Shown here piece by piece: positions 43,431 through 53,691 of a DNA stretch of 64,000 bases; position 1 is the stretch's first letter; each line of letters opens with the position of its first letter. The notes beneath the pieces were generated by a model that ran no database searches, was not told the origin of the DNA, and was given only the letters and a program-made list of their open reading frames with translations. The stretch comes from Phaseolus vulgaris (taxonomy: Eukaryota; Streptophyta; Magnoliopsida; Fabales; Fabaceae). The stretch spans positions 38,616,923-38,680,922 of the forward strand of contig NC_023749.2 in the NCBI RefSeq assembly GCF_000499845.2, written 5' to 3'. The translations under genes and the position numbers were made by a program.

Positions 43431-44522
43431 TGTTAGAATGTATGGCTTTAAACTAGAGGGGGGGGGGTGAATGGTTTAAAGGGGATTTTCGCAAACTTTT
43501 TGAGATAGAATGAAATTCTTTGCAAGAAACCAGATTTAGGAATTCAGTTTGCCAAGAACAAAGCTCAAAACAGAAAAGCACCAGAAAAACAATCGGTTGT
43601 TTATACCAGTAAAAATAACAACAACTGAAATTAAAGAGTTTAAGGAAGAGAGAAATGCACAAACAATTTATATTGGTTCACTCTTAACCAAAGAGCTACA
43701 TCCAGTTTCCCAGAAACCACTGGGGAATCCACTAGGTAATCAAATCCAGATTACATACACACTCCACCAAAGAAGTGACCTTGATCCCCTCAAGACACAC
43801 ACTTCCTTTGGCTCAGCACACATTCCACCAAGAATGTTGATCTTGACAACCTCAAGAGCACACAACCCTTCTTGGCCTTACAACACCAGAATGTACACAA
43901 ATATCTAGAACGAATTACACTGTTACAGAATCAACTGAAATCAATACAGAGTAATCCTATTCCACTTCTCTCTTGAATAACCAAAGCTCAAGGTGAAAAC
44001 TCAAATGCTTGAAAGCTCTTTGAAAAACTCAGATTTGTTTTTCTTTCTTGTTGTTTGTTATAAAACATTAACAAACTATTTATAGTATTCAAATCTTGGT
44101 CAAAGCATTTAAAGCAGGAGCATATTCAGTTATGAAATCAATTAAAGCTCTTTTAACAAACAAAACTGTTTCTGTTAGGATTTCAAACAAACAATCGGTT
44201 GAAATAGCGAATCAATCGGTTGTTTTTGTTTGACAGCAAGTCAACCATCCCAAACAGTTTTCAAACTTTTTCAAAAATACCTAAGTATAAAACAATCGGT
44301 TGTTTTGACAAAACAACAAGTTGTTTTCACTTAGTTTGAAAAACACTTTAAAGTTAAAAGATTTGAAAACACTTAAGCTTTAGATTCAACAAAGAGTGGA
44401 TTACAAATATAATCTACCCCAGATCCTATTCTAAAGCACATCAGCAACATCAAGCACCTCCAACCTTCCATCAAACGCTTAGGATTTGGATTCTTCAAAG
44501 CTTGAACACACTTGATTCAACA
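43431..44522 (-). repeat. 3' LTR of element E
   Basis: It runs from TGTTAGAATG to TTCAACA. It has a run of 8-10 G near 43459, a single motif at about 43589, and pairs at 44192/44213 and 44293/44314. Confidence 0.85.
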
Positions 44523-44944
44523 ATTTCCCCCTATTTGATGAAGACAAATCCCTGGTTCCTTGTGTTGGACTTGATTGAATCTGAAGAAGTTCCTGCAAAA
44601 CAAAGTTTAAGTTCTACAAAATCTATGGTAGTAGGTTAGAGCAGTAGAACAAAACTTATGTTTTTCTTTAACCAAAACAACAACCAAAACTTAGCAGAAA
44701 TAACAGCATATCAGCAGAATAGTAATCACTTAAACTAAAAGAGAGTTTGCAAAAATAAAGACAACACAACATAAAACTCTCTCCCTATTTGTCTTCACAA
44801 ATAGACTATAAGAAGAGATAAACTATAAATTGTTTCAGTTAAAACAGAATTTAAAAGCAAAGGGACTTAAACTGAGACAGAGCAAAAACAATCGGTTGTT
44901 TCGAGCATTCAACCGGTTGTTTTTCTTCAATCATCCTTGCCATA
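44523..44944 (-). promoter_or_regulatory. 3' untranslated region of element E with two polypurine tracts
   Basis: The minus strand has CAAATAGGGGGAAA next to the LTR (44524-44537) and a second purine tract at 44777-44791. The 7-bp stem hairpin at 44785-44804 is the same as in D. Motif cores are at 44889 and 44910. No gene is present. Confidence 0.65.
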
Positions 44945-46125
44945 CTAAAGCTCAAAGATCTGGTTCTGAACAGCTTCAATTTGTTCATCCAGGGTCATAA
45001 AGCGAGTATCCATGCTCTGGAATCTATTGTCAATGCTATGGAAACTGGTCACACAAAGATCATGGAGATTTCTTTGATTTTCAGCAAAGCCATCAAGCCT
45101 ATTCACCATGTATCTTTCAAAAGAAGACATAGAAGGAATCTTATCTCCTTGATGTCCTGCACTTGTTCCAGCTTCAAAGTTAGTTGCAGGATGCTCTTCA
45201 TTGTGAATATCCATATCAGCAATTTGATCTTCTTCATTAAAATCAGCAGCTGCAGCACTTGATGAACCACCATGATCACCATCTTTGCTCACCCATCTTC
45301 CACTTATTTTGGTGAATCCCATCTTGCTTAGATAACCATTATTCAGTTCTTGTGTAGGTTTAACCAACTCAGAGATCTCATCTTCAAGATTCACTTCAAA
45401 ATAGAGCAAGAATTTAGAGATTAAAACAACATAGGGATAGTGGCAGTCACTTAACCTCATGATTTTTGCATATGTTCTTTGATGATAGGAATCCAGTTGA
45501 TCTTGATCTTCTTCATGATGCAGTAGATGTATATAAGATCTTCTTTTGTTAAGATAGAATGGTTGCTCCCCCTTGGAGTTAGAATCCAAGTAACAATAAG
45601 AGCAAGCACCCTTTCATCTAACTTCAAGCTTCCAACAGAACAAGTTCTCACTTGGGCTTCTTGATTCTTCAAGCAACTCTTGTAGTATTGGACTTTGTTG
45701 AAATCTTCCACTACTCCAAGATTTCCTTTGTTAATCCTTAGACCAACATACTTTAAACCCGTTACTGCAGCCCACATATCATGGGTAATCTCCATGTCTA
45801 CACCTTTCACATGAGAAACAAGGTTGTTTCCCTCAAACTTAAGGTTGGTGTAGAATACCCGAATTAAATCAAGGTATATGTTCCCCTTCATCTCCAAGTA
45901 TCTTCTCACCAACTGATCTTTTAGAAGCTTTCTCACATTGTCAAGCTTTTGACTTTTCAGCCAATCAAAGGAGACAACTTTTGGGTTGTTGATCACCTTT
46001 GTGCTTGTTTCAAAACGATATCTCTCAATGAGCTCATTATCCCCTGAAAACCAGCCCTCAAGTCTCCCTCCAGACCTCACAACTCTTGTTTTGATCCTCT
46101 TTGATGTAGGAGGAGTGGACTCCAT
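44945..46125 (-). pseudogene. Element E accessory gene: plant transposon protein-type domain, one frameshift
   Basis: The start 'MESTPPTSKRIKTRVVRSGG' at 46125 leads into 'RYLEMKGNIYLDLIRVFYTN', 'GVDMEITHDMWAAVTGLK' and 'LDERVLALIVTWILTPRGSN'. This pattern is common in plant retroelement proteins annotated as putative plant transposon protein (PF20167-like). One frameshift near 45480 separates it from 'KIMRLSDCHYPYVVLISKFL' and a tail with a Ser/Ala and acidic linker and a coiled coil, ending at 44945. The gene is in the same orientation as gag, unlike the antisense genes of A, B and F. Its role is unknown. Confidence 0.68.
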
Positions 46126-46910
46126 GATAACAGAAAAAGAGGCAAAGGGTCTCACACAAAGAGAGCAAGAGATGTGGCAAGAGATGGCTCAATTGATTGT
46201 TTTTGTGAGAGAGAACAGTTGCGCCAGAATTTATAGAAGTACTGAACCCTACTGTAATCAATTGATATGAGTGGGTTTCGGTCTTCAAGGAGAAAAGACT
46301 GGACCAAGACCTGCACAAAAAACGTCAGAAAAAAGCAGAAAACCACATGGTTATCACATGTGATCTTTGACTAGTCATAAAGGCTCTTGAATTTTCAAGA
46401 TTATGGAATATATTCCTTTATGACATGTTGTAACTTCCTCCAGAACATAATCAGGCTTTCAATACAGCTTTATTGACTCAGGATCTTTTCATAATTGAGA
46501 TCTGCAACAATCAGAAAGAGTAGAGGAATTAATTCAATTCTTTCACAGTGCTGTCAGAGAGGAAACAATCGGTTGTTTTGAGGAAACAATCGGTTGTTTT
46601 TCTGCAGCATGTTGACAGATTGAGATTTCCATTGACTGAGAAAGGTTCAAAGACAGATGTAAGTACTCAAAGAAAGGGAATTTAAACATGAAATAGTAAT
46701 TAAAATCAAAGGCAGAGATAAGGAAGGTCTTATCCTTTTATGAAGTTCCTTCAATGAGTCATTTGTTTGTGATCAAGAGGCTTTTTTTCACTTTTGAAAA
46801 GACTTGGACTTGGTACACATCATTGATTCAGTTCCAGTTTTAATCTTTTCCTTCCAAGAACCTGATCAGATGACTCTGAGCCTTATGTTCTTCTAGATTC
46901 CCTGCATAAA
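46126..46910 (-). other. Element E region between gag and accessory gene
   Basis: This non-coding stretch holds a motif pair at 46566/46587 and otherwise AT-rich sequence. No pol trace was recognised. Confidence 0.6.
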
Positions 46911-47030
46911 AAAGAATTCAAGCAACAAGGTTTGGTCCCCTTACAAATGTGGGTCCATTTGATTTATTTTTATCATTTGGAACCTCACAACCTTTGGGAA
47001 TCCATTTCATAAAGTCTCTGGGAACATAAT
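46911..47030 (-). pseudogene. Element E gag, C-terminal end after the solo LTR
   Basis: The minus strand reads 'VPRDFMKWIPKGCEVPND' and 'GPTFVRGPNL', the end of gag as in D. It is separated from the main gag by the solo LTR inserted at 47031. The ATAAT at 47026-47030 is its target duplication. Confidence 0.75.
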
Positions 47031-48270
47031 TGTTCTGTCCGGTTGACCGGGACGTCTTCGTGCGCGACCTCAACCGTCAGCTAGGGACACCTTCCCACTG
47101 GTTGCCTGTGGATTCCTGCAAAAAAGAGAGGACAAAGAGGCGCCCTAGCGGCCGTGTGCACTCCGACGCTCAAGTCAGCCAGCAAGAAACACCAAAAACT
47201 GTCCACCTCCGTGTCTGAGCACCGCGTGTGGCACTCTGAAGGTGGTGAATTGACTGTGTATATGTGTGTGTGTGTTGTCTCCTTCATGCAAAAATATTCT
47301 CCAGTCACTTGTACGTAATCTTAAAGCACGGGCAAGCAACCAGAGAGTTTCTCGTAAATTTGCCAAAGGTTCCAACCCTTTTTCCAACATTCTCCGCGCT
47401 ATTTAAACTGCCCCAGCATTTAAAGCGCCTTAAAGCGCTTTTAATCTCAAACGTAACGCACTCATTAAAGCGCTTAATTACGAAACGTAGCGTATTTAAG
47501 ATGTTGAAACGCTCGGGAGCCATAATAGTACCTGAATGCTCAAAAGGGAAACTGTATTGAATATCTTTAATTACCTGGCACCTGACTAGAGGGTGTTTCT
47601 ATTCCGGCATGGCTGTCGTACACGTGGAGGGCCTCACGACGCCATGACCCCATCTGGGGGCGCTTCGGCCCACCTGGGGACGTTTCTACGTGTGAGTCCT
47701 CCTGCTGGGAGTGCTACTGCGCTAGGGGTGGCTTTTTGGGTGCCAACTCATGCCCCCAAGTATCTAGCCACTTACTCTGAGAGCGTATCTCCCTTCCTCT
47801 CGCACCCTGCACCTGGTTATCCTGGGCGTGACCTTCCTCTTGGGTCGTATCTGTCCCGAAGGCGTCTCTGGGGCGGCAGGGGTACTTCACGAGTCAGGCT
47901 GCCCTTCACTGGTACTATCACTATGGCCTTGAAGCCACCTTTTCCTTCTCTTTATCACTTTCCCGAGATATCGGGTCCTGAGGCTTTCCCACAGCGTCGC
48001 TCCCTCCATAGTCTTTCCTACCCATGGTATCGGGGAACCACACCGTGATTGCCTTACTTTTACACTGTTTGATCTGGCTATGCCCTGGTTGGGCGATGCC
48101 TCCACCCAGGCGACGCCTCCACCCAGGCGACGCCTTGCCTTGGCGACGCCTTGTCCTATCTTGGCGACGCTTCCTCTTGGCGTCTCTACACCTGGGCGAC
48201 ACCTTGAGTTGACTTTGACTTTCCAGTCGTTGACTTTGACTTAGTCAACGCCCTGATACGGGACGGTACA
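47031..48270 (-). mobile_element. Solo LTR of the B family in gag of element E
   Basis: The sequence is the reverse complement of a B LTR, from TGTTCTGTCC to GACGGTACA (1240 bp). ATAAT flanks both sides (47026-47030 and 48271-48275). A single LTR with intact target duplications results from recombination between the two LTRs of a full element. It has a GGCGACGCC array near 48086-48200 and the U5 block at 47158-47176 in complement. Confidence 0.88.
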
Positions 48271-49295
48271 ATAATATTTCCTTATTTTGCAAAATCTGAA
48301 AGAATGGCCTATTTTCATGCAATAAAAGCATGTAACAACCAGTTGTTTCGACTTAACAATCAGTTGTTTTACTGGCAGTTTTGAAAATTTCTTTGAAAAA
48401 TTATCTTGCTTATTCTGTGGATTAAAACCTAATCCAGCTCTTCCAAAAACACAGTTTTGAGATGCCAAGACATTCTCAAAGTTGGATTTTTCTTTTGAAA
48501 GCTTATCCATAGTACTAACAAGATAATGTACTTTCTTTTCAAGATTTTCACAAATTTCACAAACAAGGGAGTCACATATATGAGAAGAGTTTTTGTAATG
48601 TTTTTCCAGTATTTCAAAATCAATTTTTAATTTTTCCAGCTCTTCTTCAAGTGTCTCAACCCTCTTTTCAAGCCAGTTGTTAAGCCCTTTCAAACAGTTG
48701 TTTGAGAGAACCAATCGGTTAGCTTCTTCTTGAGTTTCTTGAAAAGCTTCAAGCAATTGACTGTAATTTTCAGTATTTGAAGAATTAGAGGAACTTACAC
48801 TGCTTGAATCATCTTCCTTTTTGGCCATGAAGCAGGGGTTGAGGCTTTTTTTATTTTGCCTCCTTTTCCTTCTTGTCTTTACTTCATTTGATTTAGTGAT
48901 GTTTCCATGAGTAGCTTTGAGTGTGTCCCACATTTCTTTAGCAGATTTGCATTCTGATATCTTGAAAAATTAATTAGAATCCAGTGCAGAAGCTATTATG
49001 TTTTGGGCAAGACAATCAAGCTTGGCCATCTTACATTCTTCATTGGCCCATTGGAACCAAGGTTTTTTAACAAAAAGATCCATTCTTTTTAAGCTTTGGA
49101 ATGAAAGGGCCATTTTCAATTGAATCCCAAATTCCTTAATCAATGGATTCAACAAAGATTTTCATTCTAGCCTCCCAATACTTATAATTCAAACCACAGA
49201 ACAAAAGTGGTTTGTTAATTGAAGCACATTCCTCAAAAGATAGTTTTCCAACGATTGAAAAAGATTTTCGAATCAAACTTGAGTATTTTTCATGT
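48271..49295 (-). pseudogene. Element E gag, main part, broken
   Basis: From about 49295 down: 'GKLSFEECASINKPLLFCGL' and 'ARMKIFVES', then stops. An open part 48933-48271 then follows with 'MWDTLKATHGN', 'CFMAKKEDD', the coiled coil with 'NRL' and 'NNWLEKRV' heptads, and the zinc knuckle 'CFYCMKIGHSFRFC'. It closely follows gag of D. The solo LTR interrupts it after 'CKIRKYY'. Confidence 0.78.
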
Positions 49296-49315
49296 ACCAA
49301 GCTCTTGATGCCAAT
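49296..49315 (-). promoter_or_regulatory. Primer binding site of element E
   Basis: ATTGGCATCAAGAGCTTGGT on the minus strand is identical to the site of D, supporting shared use of the same machinery. Confidence 0.65.
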
Positions 49316-50402
49316 TGTTAGAATGTATGGCTTAAAACTAGGGGGGGGGGGTGAATGGTCTAAAGGGGGTTTTCGCAAACTTTTTGAGATAGAATGAAAT
49401 TCTTTGCAAGAAACCAGATTTAGGAATTCAGTTTTCCAAGAACAAAGCGCAAAATAGAAAAGCACCAGAAAAACAATCGGTTGTTTATACCAGTAAAAAT
49501 AACAACTGAAATTAAAGAGTTTAAGGAAGAGAGAAATGCACAAACAGTTTATACTGGTTCACTCCTAACCCAAAAGCTACATCCAGTTTCCTAGAAACCA
49601 CTGGGGAATCCACTAGGTAATCAAATCTAAATTACATACACACACCACCAAAGAAGTGACCTTGATCCTCTCAAGACACACTTCCTTTGGCTCAACACAC
49701 ACTCCACCAAGAATGTTGATGTTGACAACCTCAAGAGCACACAACCCTTCTTGGCTTTACAACACCAGAATGTACACAAATCTTTAGAACGAATTACATT
49801 GTTACAGAATCAACTGAAATCAATACAGAGTAATCCTATTCCACTTCTCTCTTGAATAACGAAAGCTCAAGGTGAAAACTCAAATGCTTGAAAGCTCTTT
49901 GAAAAACTCAAATATGTTTTTCTTTCTTGTTGTTTGTTATAAAACATTAACAAACTAGTTATAGTATTCAAATATTGGTCAAAGCATTTAAAGCAGGAGC
50001 GTATTCAGTTATGAAATCAATTAAAGCTCTTTTAACAAACAAAACTGTTTCTGTTAGGATTTCAAACAAACAATCGGTTGAAATAGCGAATGAATCGGTT
50101 GTTTTAGTTTGACAGCAAGTCAACCATCCGAAACAGTTTTCAAACTTTTTCAAAAACACCTAAGTATAAAACAATCGGTTGTTTTGAGAAAACAACAGGT
50201 TATTTTTCACTTAGTTTGAAAAACACTTTAAACTTAAAAGATTTGAAAACACTTAAGCTTTAGATTCAACAAAGAGTGGATTAAAAATATAATCTACCGT
50301 AGATCCTATTCTAAAGCACATCAACAACATCAAGCACCTCCAGCCTTCCATCAAACGCTTAGGATTTGGATTGTTCAAAGCTTGAACATACTAGATTTAA
50401 CA
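49316..50402 (-). repeat. 5' LTR of element E
   Basis: 1087 bp, matching 43431-44522. A poly-G run is at about 49341, a single motif at about 49473, and pairs at 50071/50092 and 50172/50193. Confidence 0.85.
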
Positions 50403-50740
50403 ATATTGTCTCGTTCGGGGTATCGAAAGCTTGAGCAATCACTGATGGTGAAATAGGAGCAATCTAGATAGGGGACTGCGTTTGAGAATGTGGAAACAGG
50501 GGCCACTTCTCCTCCATCACCACCTTTGCGCCATGTAAAATGGAAGAGGACTCGAATTAAAAAGTCGAGTGCACCAAGTTCTAAGCAATCAAGGGTTATC
50601 ATAAAAAAAATTGTAAGTTATTTTTAGTCCTTTTTCATTTATTTTAAATCATTAATTATATTAAAAACTGATATGTTTTTTGTCTCTTGCAAGATTCCTT
50701 TAGCTCCCAAGGTAATTTTGATCCTGAAGGTCATCGCGAT
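50403..50740 (+). pseudogene. CACTA Ptta/En-Spm-type protein, later exons
   Basis: It continues the exon cut by E with 'SRSGYRKLEQSLMVK', then a stop and a basic stretch ('KWKRTRIKKSS'). A donor GTAAGT lies near 50610. The next exon carries 'DSFSSQGNFDPEGHRD', typical of the C-terminal half of this family, and is cut by F. The GCGAT at 50736-50740 is the likely left target duplication of F. Confidence 0.7.
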
Positions 50741-51679
50741 TGTACCGCCTAGGTAGTCGGAATTGATGACGTGGCAGCAAGCTATAATATAGGCGTGTTG
50801 AACAGGACACCTGGCTGGCAGAAGGGAAGGAAGTCGGGGGGCTCGTGTAGTCGCCAGTCGTTAAGTTGGCGTGCCCCGATCTCTAGCATACCTAAACCGG
50901 CGGTCACCAAGTTTGTGTCGTAGTCGCCGGATGTGAACCCAGGCGACAAGGCGATCGGAGATCGCCAAGAGGAGGACATCGCCGAAAGATCAGGAAAGCT
51001 TGTTCCAGGCTTTCGAGGCGAGGATGAAGTTGTCAGATGGTCATTCCCTAGCTAGCCAGAGGTTGAGGTCAAGGAACAGCTTACCCGAACATGCACAGTG
51101 AAGTAAGTGAAGTGGAGTATAATGGCGGCCGGCGAGACCACAGGGAAGGTGTAGGTGATGACACCCGTACTCGCCACACAGAAGAGATCGCGCTCCAAGG
51201 CAGCTATACGCTGAGTTGCTTCCTGCATAGGTAACTTAGTCGAACAGTCTGAGGAGTAAGAAGTGACGCTCAAGCAGAGGATGGTCCAGATGGTGACACG
51301 TGTACAGCTGGATGCGAGCCACGTGTCCAGATGTGTAACTGTCAGGAGAGAGAAACCGCACAGGTATATAAGGGATCCTAACGAACTTCTGAGGTACGCG
51401 TTTTAGAATACTTCTTTTACGCTTGCGAGAACTTGAGTACGCTGAGAAAGAACATTGCACGGTTCCTGAAGTTCTTAGTTTTCCTCTTAGTATTTTTGTG
51501 GTTCAGTCGCTGACTTGAGCGTCGGAGCGCGATCGGCCGCAGCGGCGCCGTTTTGTTTTTTGCAGGTTCTTGAGGTGAATCAAGGTGAAGGACGAGAGCT
51601 AACACGGTGCAAAGTCGTTCCAGAGGAAGCTACCTTTGACGAGGCAAGGCTCTCGCATTCTGGTCAACAGGCAGGATCA
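50741..51679 (+). repeat. 5' LTR of element F
   Basis: TGTACCGCC to GGATCA, 939 bp, with TATATAAG at 51365-51372. The U5 block is at 51512-51530, with one mismatch to the B family. Confidence 0.88.
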
Positions 51680-51681
51680 TC

Positions 51682-51697
51682 AGGCGCCCACCGTGGG
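51682..51697 (+). promoter_or_regulatory. Primer binding site of element F, tRNA-Lys type
   Basis: AGGCGCCCACCGTGGG follows the LTR after 2 bp and differs from the tRNA-Lys(CTT) site of B only at its first base. Confidence 0.7.
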
Positions 51698-52219
51698 AAG
51701 TGTAAAACCTTTCCCCATCCACAGCGTGAGTTCTTGGAGTTTTCTGCAGTTTCTGTGTGGTTGTGTGCTGGTGCAACCATTTTCCGCCGTTCATTCAAGC
51801 TTTTGCTCGGTGAATTCGTGTTTTCCACCGTTTGTTCGAGTTTTGTTTGGTGAATTGGAGGTTCCTACCGTTCGTTTGGGTTTTAATCGGTAGTGTGAGG
51901 TTTTCCACCGTTCGTTCAAGCTTTCGATCGGTTTTCTTGGAGTTTCTTGCTGTTCGCGCGGTTTTCAATCGGTTGTTCGGTGCTTTTCCCGTTCGATTGC
52001 GTTTCTGGTTAGTGCATCGGGAGCTTGCTGGAGAAGCGGTAGTTTCGTGGTGAAGTTGCAGGTTTCTGTGAAGGTTTCGGCGTCCGAATCTATCGGCGTG
52101 CTGTTGCAGTTGCGTTTGCGGAGGTTTTAGGGAGTTTGAGAGTTTCTAACCTGTTAATTGTTGGATTGATCGTTGCTGAAGGAGGTTTTGTTCGTCGAAT
52201 TTTGGTTTGCTGAGTTTTC
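51698..52219 (+). other. 5' leader of element F
   Basis: About 520 bp, with repeated 'ccgttcgtt' and 'aatcggt' phrases. It resembles bases 1-173 of the window. No gene is seen. Confidence 0.6.
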
Positions 52220-52481
52220 ATGAGAAAGATGAGAAGCAACCGTTCAAGTCTAGTTGTGCCAGTTGCTACTGAAGGCGCCATGACCATGGCGCAAATGATG
52301 GAGATCATGCGTGCGCTGCAGGCGAATGTGGAGGCCTCGCGCATAGAGCAGGCAAAGATGCATGAGGACCTAGTCGCCTCTCAGGCCAGGAATGAAGAGC
52401 TCAGCAAAGTGACTGAGGAGTTGCGCCAAGCTCTTCAGGAGCAGAGAGGACGCCTGGTTGCTGAAGAGGTCGCACCGTCGT
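52220..52481 (+). pseudogene. Element F gag, N-terminal part before the solo LTR
   Basis: ATG 52220 gives 'MRKMRSNRSSLVVPVATEG' and a coiled coil with 'VEASRIEQAKMHEDLVASQA'. It runs to the insertion at 52482. The ATG at 52220 is the natural start of this family, showing what is lost at the matching place in A. Confidence 0.82.
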
Positions 52482-53691
52482 TGTACCGTCCCGTATCTGG
52501 GGCGTTGACTAAGTCAAAGTCAAAGTCAACGGATGGAGAGTCAAAGTCAACCCAAGGCGTCGCCTAGGTGGAGAGATGACAAGGGGAAGCGTCGCCAAGG
52601 CAAGGCGTCGCCTAGGTGAAGGCGTCGCCCAACCATGGCGTCGCCAGATCAAACGGTGCTGAAGCAAGGCAATCATGGTGCGGTTCCCTGATACCCATGG
52701 GTAGGAAAGACCATGGAGGGAGCGACGCCGTGGGAAGGCCTCAGGTCCCAATAGCACGGGGCAGCGATAAAGAGAAGGAAAAGGTGGCTTCAAGGCCATA
52801 GTAATAGTACCAGTGAAGGGCAGCCTGACTCGTGAAGTGCTTCTGCCGCCCCAGAGACGCCTGTGGGGCAGAAACGACTCAAGAGGAAGGTCACGCCCAG
52901 GGCAGCCGGGTGCAGGGTACAAGAGGAAGGCAGAGACGCTCTCAAAGTAAGTGACTAGATACTTGGGTGCATGAGTTGGCACCCAAAAAGTCACCCCTAG
53001 CGCAGTAGCACTCCCAAGCAGGAGGACTCACACGTAGAGACGTCCCCAGATGGGCAGAAACGCCCCCAGATGGGGTCATGGCGTCATGAGGCCCTACACG
53101 TGTACGACAGTCATACCAGAATAGAAACACCCTTTAGTCAGGTGCCAGGTAATTAAAAGTCATTCAATATAGTTTCCCTTTCGAGCATTCAGGTACTATA
53201 ATGGCTCCCGAGCGTTTCAACGTCTTAAATGCGCTACGTTTTCTAATTAAGCGCTTTAATGAGTGCGTTACGTTTGTAATTAAAAGCGCTTTAAGGCGCT
53301 TTAAATGCTTGGGTAGTTTAAATACCGCGGGGAATGTTGGAAAAAGGGTTCGAACTTTCTACAAATTTACCAGAGCTCTCTAGTTGCTTGCTCGTGCTTC
53401 ATTAGTTACGAACAAGGGACTGGGGAAGATTTTTGCCTGAGAGAGAGAACACAGATACACAGTACACAGTTATTTCTTACCACCTTCAGAGTGCCATACG
53501 CGGTGCTCAGAGACGGAGGTGAATAGTTTTGGTGTTTCTTGCTGGCTGACTTGAGCGTCGGAGTGCAAACGACCGCTAGGGCGCCTCTTTGTCCTCTTTT
53601 TTGCAGGAATTCACAGGCAATCAGTGGGAAGGAGTCCCTAGCTGACGGTTGAGGTCGCGCACGAAGACGTCCCGGTCAACCGGACGGAACA
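52482..53691 (+). mobile_element. Solo LTR of the B family in gag of element F
   Basis: TGTACCGTCCCG to GGAACA, 1210 bp, flanked by GTCGT (52477-52481 and 53692-53696). With it and one GTCGT removed, the F gag frame is continuous. GGCGTCGCC units lie at 52556-52640, and the U5 block is at 53548-53566. Confidence 0.9.

Larger units (their letters stand above)
43431..50402 (-). mobile_element. Element E: non-autonomous copia-like element with gag and a captured plant transposon-like gene
   Basis: LTRs of 1092 and 1087 bp start TGTTAGAATGTATGG. The flanks are GTACT (43426-43430) and ATATT (50403-50407), two transitions apart. Removing E and one flank restores the CACTA reading, so this is probably a decayed duplication. 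Primer site, polypurine tract and gag match D. Pol is absent; in its place is a gene with a 'putative plant transposon protein' type domain. Without the solo LTR of the B family the element is 5.7 kb. It could have been moved by enzymes of a D-like element. Confidence 0.8.
11167..50740 (+). mobile_element. CACTA (En/Spm-like) DNA transposon, broken up by nested insertions
   Basis: Coding pieces of a TNP2-type transposase and a Ptta/En-Spm-type protein appear in the correct order on one strand: 12096-12376, 38254-38375, 41259-42478, 42730-43430 and 50403-50740. Between them lie elements D, G and E, and F follows. The left end is probably CACTAGGACAAAATG at 11167, followed by subterminal repeats. 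The right end is not in the window because F, inserted at 50741, runs past 64000. The central transposase region is missing at G. The remaining exons contain stops, so the transposon is dead. Confidence 0.82.
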
